Assembly: GCA_028023455.1 (NCBI GenBank)
Contig: JAQFVV010006550.1
Location: 246,001-310,000 of the forward strand
DNA length: 64,000 nucleotides
From: Epiperipatus broadwayi
Lineage: Eukaryota > Onychophora > Udeonychophora > Euonychophora > Peripatidae
Direction of reading: 5' to 3'
Part shown: in pieces, positions 43,345 to 54,219 of the stretch
How positions within the stretch are numbered: the first letter of the stretch is position 1
Layout of the letters: every line of letters starts with the position of its first letter
Notes under the pieces: generated by a model
The model's database searches: none
Seen by the model: only the letters and a program-made list of their open reading frames with translations
What the model was told of the DNA's origin: nothing
Position numbers and translations under genes: made by a program

Positions 43345-44300
43345 ATAAGCATATAATTAAAGAGGATTTGAACCCAGACATTCAAGCTCCCTACAATCAC
43401 ATACACTATCTAATATAACTGATACATATGACAGCATACATGTGAAAAAGATAAATGATCTCCAATATGCATATTTTATGCTGAACCAGAACTCATCAGT
43501 TGGGCTGATCATCATCTCACAAATACATATATAATCAAAGCTCAGTTTTATATTAAGATAGTGAATCTACAAACTTTAATGGATAGGCCTCAATTTTCTC
43601 CACTCTTCAGCCATCCATATCACTGAAACTCTGATGATGGAATGCTCAAAGTCCTTGGTAATGCCAATATTATAGTCATACCCATCTTGACATTAAATCA
43701 ATCTGATCTGTCATATGTATGATATTAATATGTCCATTTACATGCAAAGAAAGATAGACAGGATACAGACTGAATATGTAATATTGAAATACAAATATAA
43801 TGTGTATACTTAACCTAGATGTAATTAAAGGGGATTTGAACCCAGATATTCAAGCTGCCTACAGTCATACGCTCTGTCCAATATAACTGATATCTATGAC
43901 CACATACATGTGGAAACGGTAAATGATCTCCAATATACATATTTTGTGCTGAAGCAGCACTCATCTGTTGGTCCAGTCATCATCTTCCATATATATATAT
44001 ATATAATCAATGCTCAGTTTTCTATTAACATGGCAAATCTATAAACTTTAATGGACAGACCCCCAATCCTTTCTACTCTCCAACTCTTCAGCCATCCATA
44101 TTTCTGAAAATCTGATGGTGGAATGCTTAAAGACCTTGATGATTTTAATATTATAATCATACCCATATTAATCTTAAATCAATCTGAGCCTTTATATATA
44201 GGACCTTAATATGTCCATTTAAGTACACAAAAGAGGGACGGTGAAGATACAGGCTAAAAGTGCAGAATTGAAAGTGATTTAAGGACACCATGCTCCAGAG
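43345..44300 (-). mobile_element. Family B direct tandem dimer (~469-bp unit) with tRNA-like end and hammerhead
   Basis: Two units in the same orientation start (plus view) at the tRNA-like end GGATTTGAACCCAGA (43363 and 43832), then ACGCTCTGTCCAATATAACTG-like sequence, the hammerhead complement, ATCA(A)(A/T)GCTCAGTTTT, and a 3' part with GGAATGC and AATATGTCCATTTA. On the minus strand the B box reads GGGTTCAAATCCCC and is preceded by AGAGCG...TGACTGTAGG, as in a tRNA. The 469-bp spacing holds for both landmarks. ORF 43218-43406 is a shadow. Confidence 0.75.
43470..43520 (-). ncRNA. Hammerhead-like motif, family B unit 1
   Basis: Minus strand: CUGAUGA (43493-43499), stem II GUUCU-GGUUC-AGCAU (one mismatch), AAAA in place of GAAA, stem III AUAUGCAU. 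The stem III palindrome differs from AUACGUAU at 36303 by paired changes. Inactive by the GAAA change. Confidence 0.45.
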
Positions 44301-45180
44301 TCTGACCCCCTTCCATTGTACTAAGTTACACAGGGGACTATTATCTGAATCTAAAGGTTATTCGTGTTCGCATGGAAAAATCTAGGGTACAGTTAATTAA
44401 GTCATGTTGTTTTAATAATTAATAATTCAAATTGATATACAAATGGAAAATAAAAACTTATTTATGCTTTTATTTTTAAAGTAGATATTTATTTTATAAT
44501 TTTATTTTTAAGTTCAAAATCAATATTTTAATAAACTTAATTATTCTTAAAATTTAATTTAAAGTATTGAAATCTGTTAACAGCACATTATTTTTTACTT
44601 ACTGAAATAAGTAAATAGATTTTTTTTCTAGAATATTTAAAATGTATAAGAAAAGAAATAACTTTTTATGTAGGTTTCATTAAACAATATTTTTATGATT
44701 TATCTGAAGTTAATAAAATTGCAAAAAATAAGCATGTTCACATAATAAAGAAGCAATATAATTGAAATAAATAAAACGTTGGAAATATAAAATAAAATAT
44801 TTTATTTATTTGATGTTAAAATGGTAATTATTTTGTAGTCTTTTTTTTTCCACAAACAAAATCATTTAGGATATGCATCATAGTTTGCAAATGTGTTAGA
44901 GATATACTTTGATTAATTTCATTATCAAGAGTAGTAGACTTATGAAGTAAATAATTTTGAATGGTTTATTCCTCAAGAGTTTATAAGAAGTTAGAACATT
45001 CAAGGAACAGAATTAGGCCATGATTCATAGGTTCTGTGATCTGGAATGCACACTCTATTACTGTCCGAAAATAATATAAGGCTTCTAAATTGAATCCCAG
45101 ATATGGAAGATAGAAAGAGAGCACTCAATCTATTACTTTGGAGTCTAACTGTATTTGATCTCTCAATCCATTTACCCCAA
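44301..45180. other. No gene recognised
   Basis: AT-rich sequence without recognisable elements. Confidence 0.6.
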
Positions 45181-45184
45181 GATA

Positions 45185-45400
45185 GTATGCTCTGAAGCCA
45201 ATGACTGCAAAAGAAAAATCAAGGAAGCATATTTTATTGTCAGTGATAACAATGCCATCAATAGACATGACATGTGTTTTTCTATCTCAAAAAAATGGAC
45301 AAATTCATTTGCATATTTTATTAGTTAGCAACATTACGTAAATGATTTATAACTTATGTTGGCCATGAATATGAGGGAAAACCTCAAAAGTACTCAGCCT
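45185..45400 (+). repeat. Family F half-copy
   Basis: It resembles the right arm of the hairpin at 30149-30420 (AAGGAAGCATATTTTATTGTC, split: AAGGAAGCATATT + TTATTGTC; CATCAATAGACATGACATG; CATGAATATGAGGG). The inverted partner is missing. Confidence 0.45.
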
Positions 45401-46080
45401 GTTTAATTGTTTTAGTTTTTGCAGCTTCTTCGTCAGCAGGTAAATCGCTTTTATATGCTATTTAATTAATAAAAAAAATGGTACTGATTTAGCATGCACT
45501 CACAATTATTTTTAATTCTATGACTGGCCCAAACTCCTGCTGTCACATCCAAGTGATAAATGACATCAATTATCTACACATGGTCACAATATGACCATTT
45601 GTTACAAAATCACAATTTTCATCAATAATTAAAAAATCAAAACAAAAATTTCACAATTTTCAAAGACAATTAAAAAATCAAAATGCAATTTTCATATGTT
45701 ATACTTGATATAATCATGTGACTAAAACTAGTTATAATTTACATCAATAATTCTAAAATTAAAGTGCAACATTTGTACATTTATGCAATCATGAGCATTC
45801 ATTACAAAATCACAGTTTACATCAATAATTAAAAAATTAAAATGCAATTTTTGTACAGTTATACTTGATCTATCATGTGAGTTCATACTAAATCAGCAAC
45901 AAAAAATCCATGCCTGATTTAAATATCAACATAAAACGATCTTTTTATATTCAAATATTTATTCAAATAAATTTATCAAAATTTATATCAAAGATTTCTA
46001 TTTATATTTGTTTTTCTGTAAAATATAATTTGAAATAGTGTTTAAATGCTCAGAGCTTTGATCTATTTTTTTACACACTT
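45401..46080. repeat. AT-rich stretch with short degenerate tandem repeats
   Basis: TTACAAAATCACA...TCAATAATTAAAAAATCAAAA-type units of about 60-70 bp recur from 45600 to 45860. Confidence 0.55.
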
Positions 46081-46083
46081 TTC

Positions 46084-46537
46084 TATAACTTATTGTAATA
46101 GTGATATTAGCAATTAAGCCAATGCACATGCACTTTAAAGATAAATTATAAATGAATACTCTCGAGTTTTCCAAACACAAGGTATAGTATTTTAGAAAGA
46201 ATGGAATGAATCACCCATTTTTTTTTCTTTCTCATATGTCATAGAATCGGCCGGGAGGCTTCTTTCAACCCAAACGTTTATGTATGGACAAATTTTAAAT
46301 GTGTGGAAATGAGAGTGTGAAAGTGTTAAACGATCACTTTAAATTACATTTGTTATGTTTGAACGAATGGGTGATTCATTTCTTTCAAAAATATTATATC
46401 TTGTGTTTGGAAAAATCGAGAGTATTCATTTATAATTTATCTTTAAAGCACATATGCATTGGCTTAATTGCTAATATCACTCTTACATAAAAAACATAGT
46501 GCTATATAAAATAATATCTCATTATATAACTTATTGT
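46084..46537. mobile_element. Inverted-repeat element with 13-bp target duplication, family I
   Basis: TATAACTTATTGT flanks it (46084-46096, 46525-46537). Arms of about 125 bp (46098-46222 and 46367-46489) are inverted copies (e.g. TCGAGAGTATTCATTTATAA) around a 144-bp centre with a GC-richer patch (GGCCGGGAGGC, 46249). The twin ORFs at 45998 (minus) and 46299 (plus) are mirror-image shadows. Confidence 0.75.
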
Positions 46538-46747
46538 GTTTTTGTCTGTCTGTGAAATCTTAAAACTCAATTTTTACCAAGTTTTCTTTAAAATGTATTT
46601 TCGTTGAAAATACATAGTTTTAGATATTGCAAATAAATTTCAGAAAAAGTTTGTGATAATTTTAAATTTTTACTTCTGTATAGAATTCAGTACTCTTTGT
46701 GGCTGCTGAGTTTTGCAGTATTAATTACATGTAAATTTTCTTCTTTT

Positions 46748-47410
46748 AAGAAAATCCATTTAACATTACTTTAGCCTTTTTAACATTTATATTTAATCTT
46801 ACTTTTTTACATTCATCAACTCTTGAAACATTCCTCGAAGTTGTAAAACATTATTTTCAAAAACATTTACATCATCTGCAAAATCTAGATGACTTAAATA
46901 ATCTTCATTTACTTTTCCTCCCTTAGCTTCCTATTTCAGTGCATAAAATACTTCTTGTGAAACTGCGGTGAGCATTTTGTAGTTATACCATCACTCTGTT
47001 GGACACTCTTCTCAATGTTAATCTTCCTAATATGGTTGCTACTGCATTTTTATAATTTTTTTTAAAATATGACCCTACCCTGACTTTATACCTTGCTTTA
47101 ATCACTGAATATATGTTTATAGAATCAAATTCCTTTTAATAATCTACAACTTGCACAATGGCAAATCATATTGATTTGTCCTTTCTATAACTTTTCTCAC
47201 TACTTGGATATTATCCACTACTAAATCCATTTTTAAATACAGCTTGTTCTTCTGGTTAATTAAAATCTAAAGTTTGTTGTAGATAAATTGTAATTATTTT
47301 GGTAAGATAGGTCTGTAATTTCTAATATTTTCTATCTTTTTTTAAATATTAATATTAATACTGCATTCTTACAATCATCTGGTACATCTTTGTCATTTAG
47401 ACATTTGGAT
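46748..47410 (-). pseudogene. RTE-type LINE, reverse transcriptase core fragment
   Basis: Minus-strand reading shows, in broken frames, KKYFMH-NRKLREEK and a ruined catalytic region with a DD-containing segment near 46870-46890. Upstream is PDDCKNAVLILIFKK near 47370-47400. The right boundary lies where 47411 starts unrelated sequence. The lower end overlaps by about 100 bp the start of the fragment at 42249-42975 (shared AATCCATT(T/A)AACATTACTTTAG). The two are therefore separate copies, not one split element. Confidence 0.65.
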
Positions 47411-47745
47411 ATATCTTTCTGATATTCCTGAAAATGTAAGGTGGCCCCCACAGACACTTGGGCAATCCTCCAACTTCCATCCTCTCAGCCTCTGTCATAG
47501 GACTCAACCATTTAAATGTTTGTGATCCATGTGGTGCTTTCCCAATGAAGACATGCATCTTAGACTGGCATGGACTACACTCCCTTTCCACTCCTTTTTC
47601 ATATGTATCCTTTCCTTCTTACCATGTTTATCCTCAAATTTTAATTTACCATATAATCACTCCCTTGTAAACCTTTATCTAACTGTATTAGTATTTGTTT
47701 TTTGTTTTTTTGATGAATAAACTTTCATCACTGAAAAAAAAATAT
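47411..47745 (+). mobile_element. Possible retroposed 3' end with poly(A)
   Basis: A less AT-rich block of about 300 bp ends in GATGAATAAACTTTCATCAC followed by TG and an A run (47735). The AATAAA at 47716 would serve as polyadenylation signal. Overlapping ORFs on both strands (47397, 47458, 47529) show no known domain. It may be the 3' end of a LINE or a retrocopied transcript. Confidence 0.4.
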
Positions 47746-48710
47746 ATAAGGTGGATAACGAAAAATAAAATAGAACTTATTAGCCATTTAAAATATTGTT
47801 AATACTACCAAAAACAGCCTTACCTATGTATAGACACTTTGTGATCCCATTAAAAGTTACATTTAATGAAGTATTTTTAAAAACTTACAAATTATATTTT
47901 AGGTGATAGCTCTGAAAATTAATATTGTCTTGGATTCTCTCCTTGCTAATAGAATGAAGATTTGTAAAAGTAATGAATATTAATGGAATTATATTTAGAT
48001 AAATACAAAATAGTCTATAGTTTATGTTAAAGCAAAGATAGAATATTGAAGTTCAGATTAAGATCTATTAATAATCTCTAGTCCATATTTATTTCGTTTT
48101 AGTAATGCCATGTTCTTTTAAATTGAATCTTTTATTTTAGGCTTTCATTGACATTTTATTGTTTTATTTATCTCCTAAGATTACTTATTTATCCTGGTGA
48201 ATAATTACTATTTACAGTTTGATTGCTTAGATACTTAGTTATTATATGGTGGAAAAAATTAATTCCGCTTTGTTTTTTGATTGGATATTTCTAAAATCAC
48301 TAACATAATATTTTTTATAATGGATGTTAGTATTATCTGCATTTATTAGGATAAAATTGAGGTTCAGTGACTTCTCCCATCAATAAATTATAGGGTGGCA
48401 ACATAGTACAATTGTTTCTCTATAGTTTAGTTCTAACATTCATCTGATCAATTTTTATTATTCTGGATTTTTCCTTTCTAAAAATGAGTTATCCATACCA
48501 ACCTCTATTGGATGTCTTGGCTGTGGGGGACCTTTTGCTTGGTTTTGAAAGGATATCTGTGTTTGAAAAGAATGATTTTTAACAGCTGTGTTTTATTAGT
48601 TTTCACTTATAAATCCGACCCTTGACACTCAATAGAAAAGCAAAAGTCTTCATTTCATTCAACAAATTACAAAGAGATGTATGGTAGGAGTAATGAGATG
48701 TGAAAAATAA
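47746..48710. other. No gene recognised
   Basis: AT-rich sequence. Confidence 0.6.
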
Positions 48711-48714
48711 AATG

Positions 48715-48975
48715 CATTGATGATAGGAAAATAGATATCATTGACATCATTAAGAGACTGAAATGGAACTGGTTGAAAATATTGTTAGACAATAATGGAC
48801 AGTTGAAGTTCTAATTTTGATCCCATACTGTTCTAAAACATCTAGAAAAAGACCAAATGTGAGATGGGTAGATGACATAGGAAAATTTACTGGTATGTTA
48901 TGGAGAAGCTGAATTAAACTTGGAATATCTTCATCATGAAGTGAATTAATAATAGTCCAATATTAGATGATGATG
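48715..48975 (+). pseudogene. RTE-type LINE C-terminal fragment, plus strand
   Basis: The broken plus frame shows RLKWNWL, then KTSRKRPNVRWVDDIGKF and TGMLWRS, matching the same C-terminal region as 42249-42482 but in opposite orientation. It has several stops. Confidence 0.6.
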
Positions 48976-48976
48976 A

Positions 48977-49050
48977 TTGGGCATCTAGCTGGATGAGCTA
49001 TAGATCACATTTCTATATTTAAATCCTAGGTCATCATGTGGTGAGTGCAT
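48977..49050 (+). mobile_element. Possible tRNA-like SINE remnant
   Basis: A-box-like TAGCTGGATGAGC (48988) and B-box-like ATTTAAATCCTAGG (49018) are about 30 bp apart. It directly follows an RTE fragment, which fits SINEs mobilised by RTE LINEs, but the match is weak. Confidence 0.3.
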
Positions 49051-49222
49051 TAGTCACTAAAATCATGAGGTCCTTCACAGAATTCATTATGAATTTATTG
49101 ACTAAGTTCTCATTTGGTAATTTTAAATGTTAGGACCTGCTTCCAGAGTATCTGTCTGGCATAGGAATATTATTAGTCTCTAAGCAGGTGCCAGAGTGTT
49201 TCTTAATTCCAAATATAGATGA

Positions 49223-49352
49223 ATGGCTTATATAAGTTTTTTTATTTTTACGTGTCAAAGCATCAGCCGGGAAACGAACTCCGGGAGAACTGCTTGTAAG
49301 GCAACCGCGCCAACCACCCGGCCACCAACGCTTGACATGGCTTATATAAGTT
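49223..49352 (-). mobile_element. Young tRNA-derived SINE with 16-bp target duplication
   Basis: ATGGCTTATATAAGTT flanks it exactly (49223-49238, 49337-49352). The insert (49239-49336, minus) is almost only a tRNA-like body: acceptor-like start AAGCGTTG, A box TGGCCGGGTGG, an anticodon-type arm with loop CTTACAA, B box GAGTTCGTTTC, end GATGCTTTGACACG, then a short A-rich tail. The loop would give anticodon UAC (Val-like). The perfect duplication shows recent insertion. The same family lies at 54632-54757. Confidence 0.85.
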
Positions 49353-50019
49353 GAGCATCAAAACCTTGCTAAATACATTTTGGATATTATCTTCGTAATG
49401 CAAAAGTAGCTATCTTAATTTTTTTTCAAGTTGTTTAATATTTGGAAATTGTGGAATAGGATGATCTTCAGCATCGGTAAAGTCTTTATTTTAAAGGTGA
49501 TTAATTCAAATTATGTATATATTATTTGGTTCAACATAATTTTAAAATTAGTCAATTTCTTTTATTTATGTTTTGCACATATTTTTTTCTTTCAAAAATT
49601 ATTAACATTTTAATTACTGGTTTAATAATACTTTTATTTTGAAGAGATTCGATGATTGTAATATTTTCTGTAGGCGTTTCTAAAAATATTTCCTGACGCT
49701 AGCTGATATTTCATTTACATTTTTACATAAGTTGTTATTGTTTTACTAACAATGACTTGTACTCAAAGTAATTTTATTATGAACCTTTGAAATATTTACT
49801 TTAGACTGAAGTGTGATCTATTTTTAATTATTATAGTTGCTACCAAAGAATCATACGCAATTGATTATCAATAAAAGGATATAGTCAAATTAATCCCCGA
49901 TTTACATTTGGTAATTTTTTTTTTTCTTCGTTTAACCATTTGTTAGTTAATCAACTATTGTTTATGATAGAATTTTAATACCATGTAATATCTTATTTAA
50001 AAAAAAAAAAAACCTACGT
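49353..50019. other. No gene recognised
   Basis: AT-rich sequence; the ORF at 49431-49613 has no domain. Confidence 0.6.
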
Positions 50020-50219
50020 AAAAATAGAAGTCAAAAAGTGGCAAAACTCTCCATTCAGTAGTGCCACTTAGTGGAAGCCAGATTAATCAATGGATGCCAG
50101 AAGGCTTGTGCACTGAGTGGCACTATGATATGGAGAATTTTTCCTGTTTAAATAATAGTTAAAGCCTAAGAAATGGCGATCATGTGATATAATGTTTAGT
50201 GGTTTAAAAATAGAAATCA
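50020..50219. mobile_element. Family A short copy with 14-bp target duplication
   Basis: AAAAATAGAAGTCA (50020-50033) and AAAAATAGAAATCA (50206-50219) flank 172 bp. The ends GGCAAAACTCTCCATTCAG and ATGATATGGAGAATTTTTCC are inverted, followed by ATGGCGATCATGTGAT and TTTAGTGG. The hammerhead centre is deleted, as at 3241-3375. Confidence 0.75.
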
Positions 50220-50450
50220 CATTTAAGACGAATACAATTTTTCGTAATTAACCAGTCATATGGAAAATAAACTCAAAGTATTAAATACACAATAAATATA
50301 ATAAAAAAGTGATATGTTTACTGCAGAAAAATAAAATTCTGGATACTACAGTGGTGAAAAAAAATCACATATTTGCAATCTATCTGAAGAAGCTATGAGC
50401 CATATATTAAACAAGTTTCTAGAAATACCAATTGTCTAAAATATAAATTG

Positions 50451-50953
50451 TCCTATGTCAGGGGTGGGCAAATAGCAGCCTGAGGGCCACATGCAGCCCT
50501 CTAAGAGTTTTTATGCGGCCCTCCAAGACAATCAGGAAAATCCATTTTGAACTGAGATTTCCTACCTGTGCATGACCGAAGATTTGTCTCTTATTTTCCA
50601 CTAGGATGGCCACATCAATACACATGCACAGTGTAGATACTATGTGCAGGGCTTTTCCAGTTGATCTAGTTAATTTCAATTTTGTCTTTGTATTAGCAAA
50701 TATATACATTTCCAACTTTAGTGAAACCATGAACCCTTCAAAAAAATCGGTGATGAATGTCATGTGTTTAATGAAGAATGACAAACAAATATTTCTTTGG
50801 TAATACAGGGAATAAAAGCAGTGTGTTTATTGCATCATGAAAAAAGGTGCGGCTCTCTGCTAACCTTCACTTTTACAAAGTGGCCCCTGATGTAGCCTTC
50901 CACCAACCTCTGTGGCCCTCAAGCCAAAACAATTGCCCACCCCTGTCCTATGT
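50451..50953. mobile_element. Non-autonomous hAT element (487 bp) with perfect 8-bp duplication
   Basis: TCCTATGT occurs on both sides (50451-50458, 50946-50953). The ends CAGGGGTGGGCAA (50459) and TTGCCCACCCCTG (to 50945) are perfect inverted repeats, with sub-terminal GCAGCC...GGGCCAC and GTGGCCCTCAAGCC. The interior frames (50458-50784 minus, 50606-50803 plus) show no transposase domain. The perfect duplication and ends suggest a fairly recent insertion. Confidence 0.92.
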
Positions 50954-51599
50954 GGTTTTGTATACTATTAGAATAATGAATACAAGAATTGAAGATTTTT
51001 GGATTAGTCTGTTACTTCTGAACATCCAGATACCATATGTCTTCGTGAGCCTAATTGTGACATTTTTTGATAGTTACATATATTAGTCCAGCACTGATGA
51101 AAGTTGCCAGCACTAATAATGTGTTTATGGAGATCAACTTAAACATATTTACAAACTTTAAGGAAATGAATTAATTTTGTAAGTGAATATTAGAGAATAT
51201 TCTATTGAGGAGAAACTAATTAGTCAAAATGTTGATTTTACTCATCATTTTATGATTTAAACTATGCTGTGATGTCATGAAATAATGCTGGCATGAGTAA
51301 TCAATAATTTGGTGAAAGTAACATGCACACAAGATTTATTTTACTATCCATCTTTAATTCTTGCAATGTGAATGTGCTTAGTATTTTTTTCAAAAGTAAA
51401 TGATTAAAATTTGGGAACTGCCCACTACTGGGGATGACGTAATCCACTATTTTTAAAACTATGACAACTTGTCCTCATAAAAAAAAACTGCACAAGTGGT
51501 TATGATATGACACTTTACATTCACAGTTCAGACAAACAATGGCACTCTCCTTTGTAATGGGACATGGTTATAGGGCTCCAGAAATATGGTTGTAACTGA
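50954..51599. other. No gene recognised
   Basis: AT-rich sequence; GCACTGATGAAAGTTGCCAG at 51093 looks superficially ribozyme-like but lacks a GAAA box. Confidence 0.55.
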
Positions 51600-51917
51600 T
51601 CGAGACAGTTAACTTCTATCAAATGGGGCAAAGAACATCTGGATGGGGCAGATAAGTTGATAGAGTGGAATAACTATCTGTCAAAGGATTGCATGATTAG
51701 CATAAAAAACACGAAAATTGAAAAGCTTACCAAATTAGTGAAAATTGATCAGAATCTTTTCACTAATGGAAAAATGATGCCAGACAAATACTTCCAGAAT
51801 TTTGGAGGCTTCTTCATAAACACTGATGAGTACTCCATCATGAAGATTTCTGACAGAATGATGTTGAGTCTGATCAGAGCATTCAAAGAAAATGTTGAAC
51901 AGGACACCACAATTTAG
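51600..51917 (+). other. Unrecognised open frame, possible exon or gene relic
   Basis: The frame is open from about 51603 (RQLTSIKWGKEHLDGADKL) through NLFTNGKMMPDKYFQNFGG and IMKISDRMMLSLIRAFKEN to a stop at 51915. AATAAA follows at 51943. It has no ATG at the start, balanced amino-acid content and little low-complexity sequence, so it may be a terminal exon or a decayed transposon protein. I do not recognise the family. Confidence 0.35.
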
Positions 51918-52430
51918 TATTTTTTGTTTTGTTACCATTTGAAATAAATGTATTGCGTTAAAAGTTTACTTGGTCGACCATCATTTCTCGCAAAAAATAT
52001 AAATACTTGTTTGTTTCAGTTACACTAACTAAAGTTATAACTTGCCATTATGCAGTGTAAACTTAGAGTCATCATTTTCCAAGTCGATTGATTAAGTTTG
52101 ACAGAAGCTCTCATCTGGACATTATTTTCTGAGATCGCAAAATTAGAAAATGACTACTGAACTAATACCTATGTGACATCTCATTGCCAGACTAAAATGT
52201 AAAAATCCATTTTTTATGCATTTTTTATGGTACCAAAGACAAAAATATGATAAAAGTTTGTTCCAATGTACAAAATATTATGGCCTATTGATCAGCATTC
52301 ATGCCTACCATGTTGTTTAATTTAAGTTCATATGGTTCAGATCTTGAAAATTTTTCAGGTTTCAAGTACTTCAGAATTCTTTTTGTTCAGAAATATTACC
52401 AAATTCACCACTTCCTTTATTTTGCTGAAA
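51918..52430. other. No gene recognised
   Basis: AT-rich sequence. Confidence 0.55.
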
Positions 52431-52449
52431 TATCCTATATAAATGCAAT

Positions 52450-52585
52450 TCATGAACACTTTTTAAAACATTAAAGTAACAGTGGCTCTGAAGAAGACTG
52501 CAGGATAGTCGAAATGTAAAATTGTGTATGCATATATGTACAATAAAAGATTTTTTTGCTAAAAAGTGTTCAAAGTAGAATGGAT
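52450..52585 (+). mobile_element. Small repeat with CUGAAGA...GAAA hairpin motif
   Basis: TGAACACTTTTTAAAA (52453) and GCTAAAAAGTGTTCAA (52558) are inverted ends. Inside is CUGAAGA (52488-52494), A, helix GACU/AGUC and GAAA (52511-52514), then TGTACAATAAAAG, matching the tail at 23649-23730. Confidence 0.45.
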
Positions 52586-53180
52586 AAATTGCAATTCTTT
52601 TTGTTGTTGTTATAATCAGTTCATAGCTAACTTAGCTAAATGTTTAATGATGCCAGTAAATGTACTTGCTATTATTAGTTAGGGGTGTTGGATTAACTCT
52701 TGATCATTCAGATGTTATGAACTGCTGACTATAAAAGTGACTTTTACTTAAATAAAAGAAGATGAATCAAAATCAGTATTAAAGCATTTAGAGAAAACAA
52801 TATAAGATTTAAGTGAGCTTTTTTATTCCTAAGTACTACAAATTAAATTTAAAAAAGAAAGTAAAGATATTTATTTTGAAATATTATTGATTAAATTATA
52901 TAATATAAACAAGGTGTTCGTTTTAGATTTGATTTATGCATTAGAGTATTTAACTCTCTAGGTATTTCATGTGAAGATATGGAGGTTGCTATTTCTGTAT
53001 CGTTTTGCTCTTGGTTTTGTTGCTGGTATCTATTTCTGTTGTAGATAAGTTATCAGTAATGTATTTTTGTTGTTTTACTCAATGTTTATATTTTACTTTT
53101 AAGCCATCTCTACAAACTGATGCTAAATTTTGCTGCAAATATTCTTCTGGTAAATCTTTTTTTTTCTATCTTCTAATCTT
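52586..53180. other. No gene recognised
   Basis: AT-rich sequence; the ORF at 53005-53205 has no domain and runs into the hairpin. Confidence 0.55.
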
Positions 53181-53181
53181 C

Positions 53182-53452
53182 ATAACTAATCTTTACGATA
53201 GATGACTGCCTGTTAAGCTAATTGCGCAGACGCTGTGAGAATGTTATTAATAAATGAATACCTTGGAACAACCACATGATATAGTATTTATATAAGAGTA
53301 ATATAAATACTATATCATGTGGTTGTTCGAAGGTATTCATTTATTAACAACATTCTCACAGCGTCTGCGCAATTAGCTTAACAGGCTGTCATTCTATCGT
53401 AATTATAATCGCACGCAAGACGTTATAAAATAAATGCTTATAACTAATCTTT
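53182..53452. mobile_element. ~100-bp-arm hairpin element with possible 13-bp target duplication
   Basis: The arms 53193-53292 and 53301-53402 are almost perfect inverted copies around a ~8-nt loop, including TTAGCTTAACAGGC, GCGCAGACGCTGTGAGAATG and ACCACATGATATAGTA. ATAACTAATCTTT occurs at 53182-53194 and again at 53440-53452. The right arm is followed by 37 extra bases, so the element may be asymmetric. The hairpin is GC-richer than its surroundings. Confidence 0.75.
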
Positions 53453-53835
53453 GTATATTAATTACATCATCAGTGTCTTTTTGTGAAGATTCCTGTACAG
53501 TTGGAAAAAATAAAAATAATCTTTAAAGCAATTCAATGTTAGAAATAAAAGATATTCATCAGACATGTAAATTAAATTCCATCATTATGGAAATATATAG
53601 TGTATTGATGTGATAGAATAATAATAATAGATCTTGGAATAGAAAATAATGGACAGGCTGAGCCAAATATATACATGTTGCTGAACTGCTTATTGACCAA
53701 AAATTATAAGATTTGCAAAATGAACTTTAAATTATTATTATGTCCTGATAAAAAGGATCACACTTACTGCCCTCACAATTTTGACCTAAACAACTTGTCT
53801 GAGAGTGGTATATTGAAAATTTACAATATAAAAAT

Positions 53836-53968
53836 ATTGTTTTTTAAGTGAATAATCTCTAGTCTAATGGATGATTACTAAAAAATTATTAATATACCCC
53901 ATCAAGTGGTTTGTGACAAAGTTGTGAAGATAATAACTTTGACACATCAATCAAACTCTAGTAATTGG

Positions 53969-54006
<38 letters not shown>

Positions 54007-54219
54007 AACAATGATAAAGATCTATCTAAGAGATTGTTTTTTAAGTGAATAATCTCTAGTCTAATGGATGATTACTAAAAAATTATTAATATACCCCATC
54101 AAGTGGTTTGTGACAAAGTTGTGAAGATAATAACTTTGACACATCAATCACTCTAGTAATTGGCTATATATATATATATATATATATTGAACAATGATAA
54201 AGATCTATCTAAGAGATTG
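53836..54219 (+). repeat. Recent 197-bp direct tandem duplication (family G)
   Basis: 53836-54032 and 54033-54219 are nearly identical, differing mainly in TA-tract length (about 53970-54003 and 54163-54188) and one small indel near ATCAATCA(AA)CTCTAG. Family G sequence continues to about 54400 and matches 29215-29645. Confidence 0.9.

Noticed and set aside
45998-46490. Twin ORFs sharing the motif SRVFIYNLSLK
   Set aside because: They are mirror readings of the two arms of an inverted-repeat element, not a gene pair.
50458-50784. 108-aa minus ORF considered as a transposase
   Set aside because: It runs across the hAT ends and shows no hAT domain; the element is non-autonomous.
51091-51130. 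CTGATGAAAGTTGCCAGC considered as another hammerhead
   Set aside because: There is no GAAA box or stem I partner at the required positions.
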